Origin: Podaxis mareebaensis
Lineage: Eukaryota; Basidiomycota; Agaricomycetes; Agaricales; Agaricaceae
DNA: 64,000 nt
Direction of reading: 5' to 3'
NCBI GenBank assembly: GCA_018524725.1
Contig: JAEUWP010000252.1
Location: 1 to 64,000, forward strand
Each line of letters starts with the position of its first letter. The first letter of the stretch is position 1. The translations under genes and the position numbers were made by a program. Shown here piece after piece: positions 37,501 through 48,060 of this stretch. Below the pieces are notes generated by a model that made no database searches, was not told the DNA's origin, and worked only from the letters and a program-made list of their open reading frames with translations.

Positions 37501-38158
37501 GCACCTAGCATCGGGCATGGTGAACGACCATTGGATTTCTCCAGTCTTCCGATCCATGCGAATGAAGGTGTATCCATTCGTGAGGACATAGACGTCCGTG
37601 CTATTACCGCTGCCGAAGACTACATGTTTGCCGAAGAAATGAGGCTCTGAAAGATGCCCAAGCTCTGGGGGGTGGAGCTGCTTTTCAAGCAACAAAACGC
37701 CCGTTTGAGTATCGAATGTCCGCAGCATGGCGCCACCTGGGCCAGATAACGTTGCGACAACTACACAAGAAAATGTCAGCTTAAGATGCCGTTCAAATAG
37801 ACCCGAACTCGCCATCGTCATGGGTGTAAAAGCCGGCTATTCTATCATCAGCCTCAAAGATGTAACGCCAAGCTACCAGAATCATAAGTACCAACGTCAC
37901 TAGCCAGGGAGGTCCAACAGACTCACCAACATGCCCATCCCCCGGGCTCAGCGCAGCCAGTGCATTGCTTGTCGTAGCCGTCAAAATAACACTTTTTCCT
38001 CCAACCCGACGAAATGTGGGTGCGGTGACGATATTTCCGCTAAGCGGCACGCCAACGAGTTTCTTGTACCAGTCCACGACACCAACGTCGGTTTTATGTA
38101 TCGCGTATACGAGGCATGGTTGTAGCACGAGCAACAACGTCCAGAATAGAAACCGCAT
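34536..38158 (-). CDS. EMC1: ER membrane protein complex subunit 1
   Basis: Predicted 1,033-aa EMC1, the largest subunit of the complex that inserts tail-anchored and polytopic proteins into the ER membrane. Exons (minus): 37927-38158, 37813-37872, 37505-37760, 37027-37453, 36879-36977, 36492-36821, 36097-36438, 35863-36042, 35171-35811, 34988-35121, 34536-34936. A signal peptide (about 1-20) leads into a lumenal PQQ-like beta-propeller with LSGPGGA, SLYAG and [10 protein letters not shown] stretches. The conserved C-terminal DUF1620-type region contains YGISTKD and [13 protein letters not shown] transmembrane segment lies near the end ([15 protein letters not shown]), followed by a basic tail. 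Two introns appear to start with GC instead of GT (35122-35170 and 37761-37812); with them the frame is continuous. The gene is divergent from the phosphatase gene, with 152 bp between the start codons. Confidence 0.93.
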
Positions 38159-38310
38159 GGCTAGCCTCGTGGTCGTGGTCGTTGTCGTCGACGACGTCGA
38201 ATTACCTGCCAAGCGCGTCATTCCAGAATTCACACGGTCGTGTTCCATTCAGGGTTGCCCACAGTACCACCTCTTCCCTCAAACCTCCTCTCATCCCCAC
38301 CGCCGCCACA
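38159..38310. promoter_or_regulatory. Shared divergent promoter, EMC1 / PP6
   Basis: Only 152 bp separate the EMC1 and PP6 start codons, which point away from each other. The stretch contains a run of GTCGT/GGTCGTGGTCG repeats near 38170-38200 and a CACGGTCGTG-like palindromic site at about 38231. It must hold both core promoters. No TATA box is visible. Confidence 0.6.
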
Positions 38311-39672
38311 ATGCCAGCATTCAATCCGGACAAATGGATAGCCCAACTTATGGAATGCCACCATCTGCCAGAGTCGGACATGAAGCTCCTTTGCGATCAC
38401 GTCCGTTCGATTTTGCTCGAGGAGTCCAACATTCAGCCAGTCTCGAGTCCAGTGACAATCTGCGGCGATATCCATGGCCAGTTCTGGGATCTACTGGAGC
38501 TCCTGCGGAAAGGTGGAAACGTACCTGAGACGAGCTATATCTTCATGGCACGTAGTAGGTTTCGCTGGGTGATGGCGGACCGGTGGAGGCAGCTTACCTG
38601 ACGCTGCTTGCTAGGGTGATTTTGTTGATCGAGGGCATTATAGTCTAGAGACCGTCTCACTGCTATTCGCGTTGAAGGCAAGGTACGCTTCCTGTATTTT
38701 TGTCAATGAACAACCTTGTTATCGAAGTGCTATACTCAGATATCCAGACAAAGTCACCTTACTCCGGGGCAACCATGAGAGTCGGCAGATAACTCAAGTA
38801 TACGGGTTCTATGGTGCGGACAAGACCTGCCTATCGTCTATCCTATATGCTCAGCTACATCGTAGACGAGTGTCAACAAAAGTACGGCAGTGCAACAGTG
38901 TGGAAGGCTTGCTGTAGCGTCTTTGACTACCTCAACCTCGCCGCTGTGTGTATCGACTTCGTCACGATACGACTTACTCTCAGTCGTCATCTAGATCATC
39001 GATGGCGAAACTCTGTGTGTCCACGGAGGTCTATCGCCTGATATCCGAACCCTGGACCAGATCCGCGTGCTGTCGCGTGCCCAGGAAATCCCTCACGAAG
39101 GTGCTTTCTGTGGTATGTGTTGCCCCTCCGCGCCCTTTAGACGACTATCTAACCTGTCTGCAGACCTTATGTGGTCAGATCCCGATGATATCGATAATTG
39201 GGCTGTTAGCCCTCGAGGCGCAGGCTGGCTTTTTGGCGGCAATATCACAAGACAGGTCAGCTCCTGTGCGTTATTTTTAGAACCTTTGACCTCACTCTTG
39301 TCACCAACTAGTTCAACCACACAAATTCTCTGAAACTAATTGCCCGCGCACATCAGCTGGTACAAGAAGGTTATAAATATATGTTCGACGAACAACTTGT
39401 CACCGTCTGGTCTGCACCAAATTACTGCTATAGGTACACCGATTCAATCTATTTTCTCCACGTCAACCTGACGATTGTGATAGATGTGGCAATATGGCTT
39501 CCATCATGACTGTACACGAAGACGGATCGCGGACATTTACGGTGTACGACGCTGCTGAGGAAAATGAACGAGACAGGGGCAAAGTCGCTGGTAGAATGGT
39601 GCGCTCTCTTCCTCGGAACCGCTCTATCACAATGTTGACATGCCGTTCCAGAATATGCCGTATTTTGTGTGA
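38311..39672 (+). CDS. sit4: Serine/threonine phosphatase PP6 catalytic subunit
   Basis: Predicted 308-aa catalytic subunit of the PP6 (yeast Sit4) class of PP2A-like phosphatases, involved in G1/S progression, TOR signalling and ER-Golgi traffic. Exons: 38311-38547, 38615-38682, 38740-38813, 38866-38945, 38995-39112, 39164-39255, 39312-39433, 39484-39598, 39652-39672. The metal-binding motifs are intact: GDIHG (52-56), GDFVDRG (80-86), RGNHE (111-115), plus HGGLSP and [13 protein letters not shown]6 is favoured over PP4 or PP2A by the LLEESN, [13 protein letters not shown] AVSPRGAGW and HEGAFCD segments and by the length. The first intron appears to begin with GC. The chain ends MPYFV; PP2A-family enzymes normally end in YFL. 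The start has a strong context (GCCGCCACAATG). Confidence 0.93.
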
Positions 39673-40616
39673 ATGTTGTGCTACGTTGATCTTTATTTTA
39701 CCTTTTGTCACGCATGTATTTCTATTAATGCATATTCCCCTCAGATGTTGAGATATTAGTGTTTCATCGAACTTGGCTCAAGTGAGAACCCAGACACCCT
39801 AAGTTGGATCACGCCCATTTCCTCGCAAGCACTCCGAATCACTTGACAAGGACGCTTGCGTGAACAAAATCAACAAGGTGAATACGGCCTGCCTGCATCT
39901 ACGGACCGTAGGGCAAATCAGTAGTGATGATTGAGCAAGCACACAGGAAATAAGGTGAAATGTATGTTGGTGAATGGATGTTTTCTTTCTAATTCTACCA
40001 CATACTCATCGGCGCCGGGATAATGTCGCTACGACCACCTCCAGGAACAACCGTTCGTTTTTGGGTACGGCACCAACATTCTAGCCAAATATGTGGAGAT
40101 CAAGTGGTCATGGCCATTTGGCGCAAAAAAATAATAAAACACAGGTAAAGAGTCGCACAATCCAATGACCCAGAATATTGTCGATGTTGTGTGGCAACTA
40201 ATCAGGATGATGGTGGTTTCGATGTTTAGTTATCGGCGTATACATACATTTCAGGAGACCTCACAGGGAACTTCTACCGGTCTCGACCCAACGCACGCTC
40301 CAGTCGGTCGCGTTCGTGCGTCCGAGGGTCAGAACTTTCATCTTTGTACGTCTGTTGTTTTTTACCATCTAGTTGGTGAGTGTTTCAATTGGGGTGCAAC
40401 ATTGCGTGAATAAGTCCATGCACCTCTCGAATAGCGTTGGGAAGGACCACGCGGATATAGGAACGGGTGAAATTATGTGCCAGGGAAAGAAACAAGGAGT
40501 GGTATTGGCTAAAACTTGCTCTCTACATAATATTTAATTAATATATATAAAGAAAAAGCGATCAAAGAATGTTCTAACAGGTCCGATCGCTTTCAAGACA
40601 ATACCAGGAACGAATT
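39673..40616. other. Intergenic between convergent genes
   Basis: This lies between the 3' ends of the PP6 and 7TM genes. It is AT-rich near 40520-40560 (an AATTAATATATATAAAG run), fitting polyadenylation regions. No gene was seen. Confidence 0.5.
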
Positions 40617-42246
40617 TTAGACGCTGTTGCATTGTGATTCCTTCCCTGAACCTGACCGAGGAATCTGCGACTCGACATAGCCCATGATGACAGAAGACCG
40701 TCCTTCAGAATTTTTATGCCCAGGAAGGAATCCTTTCTCAACTTCCCTTGGTGTTGACAGCACAGAAGCCTGTGTGATTGGCACGCGTACGGCTCCTTGG
40801 TCGATAACCATCATTCTTGTCTCATCTCGTCGATAAGACTCCCGTGCTGACAGGTTTGTCATATGGAATGTGTTATCGGTTCTATCATGGGAAGCGCCGT
40901 TGTTGAAGATAATCGATCCATATGGTTTTGGTGAACGCCAAAACAACCATGCCCGTAGAATGTCCTGAGAGAGCCGAAGCATTAGCAGCAATTTCAGCGA
41001 CATGATTTTCGAACACAGTAGGCTACCTTCTGTGTCCCAAAGGCAATGCCGATGACCATAGGTACTGGTAGGAATATCAGTTAACAGACTGCACTAGAAA
41101 TCGGAAATTTACTTGGTTACGCACAGAAGGGATAAGACAGACTCCTTTCATCAGACTTACTTACGGAGGTGAACCCTGATGTAGCAAAACTGAGGATTCT
41201 GTGAGATCGGTTCCGTATCTTAGCCGAAAGTAGTGAGAACTTACACAAAGCCAACCAATGCAACCAGGGTGCACGTTGCAAGCCTCACATAAAGCGTGAG
41301 AAAGATTCGAAGATCTGTCCGTTCAAGCTCCATAAACCTGCTCCAATTGCGGTACATAAGGACTCCTGTCCATACTGTGAACACGGAGAAACAGAGTCAA
41401 TGATTATGTCTTATGAGGTATTGAATGGGGCACCTTCTAAAGGCAGTATGATCAAAGTTATCCCAGAAACAAGGACTCCGGAGATTATGGAGCTATTTGT
41501 CGCAATGAGTATTGTTCCGTAATTCCAGACCAAATTGGGGACCACTGACGGGAGCCCATGCTCAGAGTGACAGTAAAAGTTTGTGGGAGCACGATTCACA
41601 AGGTGAAGTGTTCCTCCTGGAAATATGAGCTACTAGTGTGATTTTGATTGTGTGGTGAACAAATCTTTGACTTGGAGCATACCAGAATGTTAATAGTGAT
41701 CACCACAAGAAAGACAAGCCATGGTGTAATGGTCAGCTGCAAAGTATGGTTGATATCAGAAAATCATCATGATCTCGTAGCTTACCCAAAAAGTCCTCCA
41801 AAATGTGGTAGGTGTCAGGGCACCAGATCTTAAGCGGGATACCATGAGGTAGAACTAGGTAAGGACTATTGAGCTTGACTAGATCACTGAAACTCAGGTA
41901 GGACAACGTACCTCTGCAAAGTAACAAAGCAAGCCTGCTGCACCACTAGAAGAAGCATCATGAGTTTCAAGAAATACAGGGTGGATTAAACTCACAGCGG
42001 AGGGATTGCATACACTAGTAGTGTCTGAAGAATGCAAAGGCCATGTGGGGGTGGAGAGTTTCCCTGCCATCCGATCAATAGTGCATAGCCTAAAGCGACC
42101 ACCATCCATTGGGACATCAAGTTGTACCATCCAATGCTCCGCTGGACACCTTTAGAAAATGCAGCTGGAATCAAGGTGAACAGAAGTAGCACAACAGCCA
42201 GAATGTCAAGAACATCAAAGAGGATGATAAGAGAACGGGTCCCCAT
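40617..42246 (-). CDS. Seven-transmembrane receptor-like protein (basidiomycete type)
   Basis: Predicted 382-aa protein with seven hydrophobic segments and a 100-residue cytoplasmic C-terminal tail, resembling the uncharacterised G-protein-coupled-receptor-like proteins common in Agaricomycetes. Exons (minus): 41996-42246, 41912-41945, 41786-41854, 41683-41736, 41434-41629, 41245-41374, 41161-41189, 41027-41064, 40617-40964. Segments in order: LIILFDVLDILAVVLLLF, MVVALGYALLIGW, the LQTLLVYAIPPLGAAGLL pair region leading to FYLMVSRL, WLVFLVVITINILLI, the SGVLVSGITLIIL segment, YVRLATCTLVALVGFVF, and PMVIGIAFGTQ. The FYLMVSRL stretch sits where rhodopsin-like proteins have their DRY region. Several very small exons (34, 29, 38 nt) were needed, and all nine join in frame. 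Ligand and coupling are unknown. The 41434-41629 exon might contain a further intron. Confidence 0.78.
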
Positions 42247-42774
42247 GATTTCACACAAGTCCCAAGTGCAGTTGGTGCAAGGGGAGAGAAGGTGTAAGGA
42301 GCGTGCTTTGGGCTAGAAGCTAGACCGGGCGAGCATTAAATATTAAATGAGTGTCTCCATCACGAATGTGATGCAACTAAAGAATCTCACAATACTTCAC
42401 AACAGAGGTCCTAATCCATCAGCGCTCAGCCTGATGACTTAATGTATTCTCATCTCTGATGGTGGATGCACTTCATTAGTCCTGGAACAGTTCATACTAG
42501 AGCACAGAGGGCCGTTCTCAGGTTTCGGGAGGCAAAGAGTCACCATCAGCCAATGAGTATGGAACCAGTATCCCAGTCAAAGGTCTGAAGGTTGTTTCTT
42601 ACTGCAGCTGGTCAGGAGACAAAAGTACAACCAGGTGTTATGTCACCCCAGAACGCTTTACAACAGCCGATGGTGGTGATGAATAAGATCATCAAGTTGA
42701 TTCATCAGGTCTGCTTCTCTGAGAAGTAGCTTTCATATCATCCACTATAGCTATGTTACTTAGAACTGGAATCT
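42247..42774. other. Intergenic
   Basis: This is the upstream region of the 7TM gene and the downstream flank of cerato-platanin 1. No coding region or repeat was recognised. Confidence 0.5.
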
Positions 42775-42874
42775 GATCACATGGATAAATAAGCTAGGAA
42801 GCGGAACTCGAGCATTTGACCACCTGAGCATAAATCAGTAATATTTTCTGATCGACTAAAAAGTCAGAGTACCT

Positions 42875-43330
42875 TTAGTTGAAGCCGCAGCGAGTGCCCG
42901 GAACCTCCCTGACGATAATTGGCACATCACCAGGGAAGGTGCTACGGTTAAATCCGGTCAAGTCCTCCACTCCTTGAAGGCTAGAAGTGAAGCCTCGCGG
43001 GGCGGTGTTGACAATGGTGAAGGGTATAGCAACTTGAGTCCCATCGTCTTGGGTGTACGAGAGCTCGAAGCATGCGCCACAGAGAGACAAGTCGGAGTTG
43101 TCGACGAAAACCGAGCCGGCGATGTAGGGGTAGCTGGGAATTTCCCCGAAGGTGTTGATTCCCTCGAGTGGCCCCACCCCAGCAGAGCAAATGGTCTGGC
43201 TGAGAGTGTTACTGGGTTCGTCATAGAGCGTGTCGAAGTTGAGCACGCTAGGAGAGGGAAGTTGGGCCATCGCAGGGATGGCAGAGAGGGTAGTAGCGAG
43301 AAGAGCGAAGGCGGTAGAAGTGAACTGCAT
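42875..43330 (-). CDS. Cerato-platanin family protein 1
   Basis: Intronless gene for a 151-aa secreted protein. A signal peptide (about 1-22, ending AMA-Q) is followed by a 129-residue cerato-platanin domain. Family marks: the opening VLNFDTLYD, four cysteines (one after LSQTI, the CGAC pair, one in the final CGFN), and the TFGEIPSYPYIAGS stretch that corresponds to the family's FG-xxPNFPxIGG motif. Cerato-platanins are small double-psi beta-barrel proteins of the fungal wall and medium that bind chitin oligomers, loosen polysaccharide, and can be recognised by plants. The second half differs from the classical form: PFTIVNTAPRGF replaces the usual VxxIDxAxxGF. Its closest relative is the copy at 46850-47305. 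Confidence 0.88.
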   Translation of the reverse strand: MQFTSTAFALLATTLSAIPAMAQLPSPSVLNFDTLYDEPSNTLSQTICSAGVGPLEGINTFGEIPSYPYIAGSVFVDNSDLSLCGACFELSYTQDDGTQVAIPFTIVNTAPRGFTSSLQGVEDLTGFNRSTFPGDVPIIVREVPGTRCGFN

Positions 43331-43396
43331 GGTAAATTCGACTGTGCGGCTTCTGGTGTAGAAGATTGCTGGTGTCTAGCCCTGGTGGTTGCGTGG

Positions 43397-43404
43397 ATTT
43401 TATA
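43397..43404 (-). promoter_or_regulatory. TATA box of cerato-platanin 1
   Basis: TATAAAAT on the minus strand, about 67 nt upstream of the start codon. The same position is kept in cerato-platanin 2, and TATA boxes also precede copies 3 and 4. Confidence 0.7.
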
Positions 43405-44045
43405 CTGAACTTGAGGTCCATTTTGGCTCTTGAGAACCCGCTCGTAGAGGTGAGTGACCAAGACACATCGCTCAGCAAGTAGCTTATGGGGAAGACGGGT
43501 AGAGACTTACAGTCCGATGTTGGTTCCATCTGGATCTCACCTCACGGCATTCAGAGGTTCCAGTAATGAAACGGCGAGGCGTTACGTTGGCTTAGTCAAT
43601 GGAGCAGAGGTCCTACCCCTAATGTTCTGCCAAACGTGTTCCTAATCAGCTCCGTAAGTCCCGTGCATCGTTTCCAGCAACCGCGTGAGAAGTCGTCAAT
43701 TAAGATATGCTGCCTGAGGACCACCCCACGGGGAAGACATAAGCGACTTACGTTCTGAGTGCCCCAGCTAAGGCCTCCGGATGTTGATAGCAATGATGAA
43801 GAGCCGGTTATTCCATGATAAATCTGGTTTGTGGAGTATAAACCTTGTCATCTGGTGTCCCGCAGGATGGTCTCACGAATGGCATCGAAACCCAGACAGT
43901 CTCGCACCGGCCGCCTAAGCATGTGTACATTAACCTCCGAGAATGGCCTTCAATAAAGGGTCGCCCGTTCCGATCGAAACGAAGTCCCAAAGATATCGCG
44001 ATAAGTACCGGAAGTATGTGCTAAGATCACGCCGTTTGTGCGTTA

Positions 44046-45128
44046 CAGTCGTCTCCCATATAACCCATACCCCTTATAACCCATACTCTCATATAACCCA
44101 TAGAAATTTCTTTCCACCAAGTTGGTTCGCGGGGAATTTTGACCCATAACCCATAACTCCCTCGAACCCCATAACCCATAGGTCCTTTAGGACAAAAACC
44201 CATAGCGCCGGTTACCATGTATGGCAACATCCCATGTTAGGAGTGAAACATTTCACTTTTGAATCGTACTGAGCGGCCAACAGTAATAGTACAGTAAATA
44301 AATAAAAAATTTTAACAACCAATTTTTGCTTCGGCTATGCCTGCTTTGCTTGTTCAGACATTGGAAAAGGGTTTGTGTGTCCTCAAGTGGAAAATACATG
44401 CACAAAAGACACTCCTTCAAGCCCGACTCCCACAGGGCAAGCAGATCTCCAAAGAAGAATGTTGGCTTGACAATGAAACCAGCCTCGTTGAGGAAACCCG
44501 GGTTATCACTTACTTGAAAGCATCAACTCAAAGAAGTCCTGGATGATCTTGAAATGACTGGTGTGTTGCAGAGGGTGAACCGTATGTCGATTGATTCACT
44601 TCTCAATCCTGCCGAGGAACAGCGCGATGCAGATGAGTTGGGCGAGGAGGACATCTTTGCAGCTGTCATGGAATCATTCGCGGCACAGGAGAAGAGCGAA
44701 ATCAACGGCGGTGATGATGACGACGACGACGATGACTCAGCTGGTGATCTGCCTCCGCCACGCACCCAGGACCTTCTTCAAGCGTCGGCTTTGTTGAATA
44801 GGTACCTTGCAATGACTGATCTGCCATTCTCTCGTCAAATGGAGCACAACCTTGTCTTATTTAATCGAGAGCTTCGTCTGAAACAAGTGGCTTCCTTGAA
44901 AGACACTCGCATTGATGATTACACACGTAACAACGTTCCCTAATCACTACTCCCTTGCTTCCATAGTACCTCTCTGTGGAATGGCTCCTATAGCTTCTGG
45001 ATAACGATCGAGTATTTTCTCTTTAATTTTCGCAATATATTTTTCAAACTCCCTTATAAGCCATACCCTCTCATAACCCATAGGTCGGCCATGTCACCAA
45101 GTGCTATGGGTTATGAGGGAGACGACTG
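44046..45128 (+). mobile_element. Defective pogo/Fot1-like DNA transposon
   Basis: This 1,083-bp element starts CAGTCGTCTCCC and ends GGGAGACGACTG. The terminal inverted repeats continue for about 25 bp, with the second halves ATAACCCATA-like. It is flanked by TA on both sides, the target-site duplication of the Tc1/mariner-pogo group. Inner copies of ATAACCCATA cluster near both ends (44060-44190 and 45060-45120), like subterminal transposase-binding repeats. The paralogous block upstream of cerato-platanin 2 (about 48010) has the uninterrupted site with a single TA. Inside, only the C-terminal part of a transposase is left, so the element cannot move by itself. Confidence 0.85.
44554..44943 (+). 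pseudogene. Transposase C-terminal fragment (pogo/Fot1 type)
   Basis: An open frame of 129 codons inside the transposon. It resembles the tail of fungal pogo/Fot1 DDE transposases: an acidic run (DDDDDDDD), then LLQASALLNRYLAMTDLPFS, a helical stretch, and an ending DTRIDDY close to the usual DTxITDYF. A frame just upstream (44326-44546) probably belongs to the same coding region. The helix-turn-helix and the catalytic DDE domain are missing, so this is an internally deleted copy. Confidence 0.7.
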
Positions 45129-45130
45129 TA

Positions 45131-46739
45131 TATCCCTTGGTTAAACGCCCGGAGAATCTTCGGCTGTCTCAGAATGTGCTAAAGAAATTGTCGGAGCATG
45201 ATTTATTGGGGTTATCCTCGCCAGGCGTTGAGGATTGTAGAGCTAGGACGACTACGACTCGAGCGGCCGGCATGCTGATGAAGTTGTACTCAGGATACAA
45301 AGTTGAATCGCAACTAGATGTATTGACTACCAAAGAGTATGGTCCCGACCTGGCAGAGTTTGAGCGAAGTCAGCACTGGTTTGGGAGAATAACTTCCTGG
45401 TGGCCGAACCCGGCTGTTCAGCAAGAGAGCAAAGGGAGAGCCAACGTTTGATCCTGAGGCAGTCCATAACAGTCAACAAGTTCAGGTTGTCTTGTAGGCC
45501 CGGAAGCTCGGTTTTGCGGATGTGAAGATATACAGGAGAAATTCAACAGCGCCGGGTCTACAAACGTCCACAAGGCTCAGCAGGGCCAGTGCCCTGGCCA
45601 ATTTCATGAACCTGTTTGGCTATCGACTTTCGAGCAAACATTGGCTAGATCTCAAGCGGTTAATTCCCTGGCCTCTGCATGCTTCCCGCCATTGTCCATC
45701 CATAGGAAGCTCAACTGTCGAGACTGCGAACTAAGAGCAACGCGTCATGTAATAATGATCCAACACCAAACGAAAACAGCCTTGGCTTTCCACTCGAGGA
45801 TTTTATCCCACCTCGATTAATTATGATCATCTTCAAGGTGTATAGTACCTCATCTCGAACTCAGTGGGATCCTGCTGAAGCCAGGCCGTGTTCCGAGGAA
45901 CCTGGACTCAAAGTCCGTCGAAGAATATTAGGGGGGATAGGGCCTAAACTTAATAGTGGGGACAATGAGTTAAGGAGGGAGAGTACGATAACTCAACTTG
46001 ACCTAACCATCTGCTTGCCAATTAAGTGCTTGTATCGTTAAGCCCTGATACAGCGAACGTCACAACGTTACAAAATAGTAGTTAAAATGATACGATTTAT
46101 GAATATGCGCCTATGCGAGATTGAGAAACAATATACATGTATGATGACACCTAGAGATCCTTCGACAAGATAAACAGCATACCTTTATCATTGGCGCGAG
46201 CGGCCAGAAGGAGATTAGGAGTCCCGCTCCCAAGCTTGAACAAACCTGTTCGATCGGTATTCGGTTGACGACTATGTACAAGCAGGGAAAGATGCAGCGG
46301 AGGTTGGAGGGAAATACGAACGGCATCGTCTTTCCAGACGGATTTTGGATTCAGACGACATGTGTCTAAAGTCGCAATTGTTATAATGCGGCCTTTGAAA
46401 GGATTATTTTGAGTAAGGGGGATGAAACATAATGAATGACAAATTTCATGGCCCAAAGTCCAACTGCAGAAACATTCTCACAATCTTCTGTGGCGCTGTG
46501 CGAGAGGTTTGAAAGGCGAAGAGTTCGGACAACCGAAAGAGGGGGAAGGATTGGGATGGGGATGAAGAAGGGACGAACTCTATGCTCACGATGGCATTAA
46601 TGCCCATTACGGATGCCGAGACCGTCTGGGCTGCGACGTTGGCATTAGACGTCAGGGTCGGCGATGTAGGTGGCATATATATGGAGAAACAGACATTTCA
46701 TATTATCTGCTACAATTGGATTTACTCGCAAACATTCTG
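45131..46739. other. Gene-poor interval
   Basis: It begins with the displaced upstream part of block A (45131 to about 45200, possibly further in degraded form). A minus-strand frame at 46446-46676 and a second at 46151-46456 could not be joined into a convincing gene. No known motif was seen. Confidence 0.45.
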
Positions 46740-46849
46740 ATCACATACATACATCAAGTCAATAGTAAACTAGGAAGCACAATTCGAGTATTTGGCCACC
46801 TGAGCACAAATCAGTAATATTTCTAACCGACCAAAAAGTCAGCATACCT

Positions 46850-47305
46850 CTAGTTGAAGCCGCAGCGAGTGCCCGGAACCTCCCTGAAGGAAATTGGTAC
46901 ATCGCCAGGCCAGTTGTTACGGTTAAATCCCGTCAAGTCCTCCGCTCCTTGAAGGCTAGAAGTGAAGCCTCGCGGGGCGGTGTTGACAATGGTGAAGGGG
47001 ATAGTAACTTGAGTCCCATCAGCTCGGTTGAACGAGAGCTCGACGCACGCGCCGCAGCGAGACAAGTCGGAGTTGGTGACGAGAAACGAGCCGGCGATGT
47101 AGGGGTAGCTGGGAATTTCCCCGAAGGTGTTGATTCCCTCGAGTGGGCCCACGCCAGCAGAGCAAATGGTCTGGCTGAGAGTGTTACTGGGTTCGTCGAA
47201 GAGCGTGTCGAAGTTGAGCACGCTCGGAGAGGGAGATTGGGCCATCGCGGGGATGGCAGAAAGGGTGGTAGCGAGGAGAGCGAAGAAAGTAGAGGTAAAT
47301 TGCAT
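46850..47305 (-). CDS. Cerato-platanin family protein 2
   Basis: Intronless 151-aa paralogue of cerato-platanin 1 with the same signal peptide, opening (VLNFDTLFD), cysteine pattern and last residues (CGFN). Differences cluster on exposed segments: FLVTNSDLSRCGACVEL and the NRADGTQV loop replace VFVDNSDLSLCGACFEL and TQDDGTQV. It is expected to be secreted and to work in or on the cell wall. The overall similarity to copy 1, including the non-coding flanks, points to a recent block duplication. Confidence 0.88.
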   Translation of the reverse strand: MQFTSTFFALLATTLSAIPAMAQSPSPSVLNFDTLFDEPSNTLSQTICSAGVGPLEGINTFGEIPSYPYIAGSFLVTNSDLSRCGACVELSFNRADGTQVTIPFTIVNTAPRGFTSSLQGAEDLTGFNRNNWPGDVPISFREVPGTRCGFN

Positions 47306-47371
47306 GGTTGATTAGGCTGTGCGGCTTCTGGTGTAGAAGATTGCTGGTGTCTAGCCCTGGTGGTAGCATGG

Positions 47372-47379
47372 TTTTTATA
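47372..47379 (-). promoter_or_regulatory. TATA box of cerato-platanin 2
   Basis: TATAAAAA on the minus strand, about 67 nt before the start codon, followed downstream by a region conserved with copy 1. Confidence 0.7.
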
Positions 47380-48060
47380 CTGAACTTGAGGTCCATTTTG
47401 GCTCTTGGAAAGCTGCCCATAGAGGTGAACGACCAAGATACATCGCCCAGCAAGCAGCTTATGGGGAAGGCAGTAGAGACTTACAGTCTGATGTTGGCTC
47501 CGTCCGAGTCTCACTTCACGGGACTCAGAGGTTCCAGTAATGAAATGACGAGGGATTACGTTGGTTTGGTTAATGGACTAGAGGCTTCTACTTTCAACAC
47601 GCTGCCGAGCCCGCTCGTAGACGACTCCGGCAGTCTCTTTCGTAGTTTTGGCGACCGCTTGGAGAAGTCTACGGTAGAGATACACTGCTTGGCGGTCACC
47701 CTACGGGGAAGACATAGGCGACTTACGTTCCAAGTGCCTCAAAGCCTTTGGAGGCTGATAGCAATGATAAAGGACGCGCTATTACGCCGTAAATATGGTT
47801 TGTGGAGCGAAAGTCTTGTCATTTGGTGCCCCACAAGACGCTCGGGAGCGGCACCGAAGCCCAAAAGGTCATCCATCAGCGACGAGAGCATGTATGACCT
47901 CCAAGAGTGCCTTTCAGCAACTGGTTTCCCGTTCCGATCAACATGAAGTTCCAAAGATATCGTAATAGGTACCGAGCCCAAGGGTCTGTGCTGAGATAAC
48001 ACCTACGTGATATATCCCTTTGTTGAAGGCCCGGAGAAACATCGGCTGTCTCAGAACATA

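Larger units (their letters stand above)
42775..45200. repeat. Cerato-platanin duplication block A
   Basis: The gene at 42875-43330, its 3' flank from about 42775 and its upstream region are repeated at 46740-48060. The match runs to about 44030, stops at the inserted transposon (44046-45128), and resumes at 45129 for at least 70 bp. The two blocks share gene, TATA box and upstream sequence. Confidence 0.8.
46740..48060. repeat. Cerato-platanin duplication block B
   Basis: Second copy of block A without the transposon. It covers the 3' flank, the gene at 46850-47305, the TATA box and about 700 bp of upstream sequence, up to and beyond the conserved 48031-48056 motif. Confidence 0.8.
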
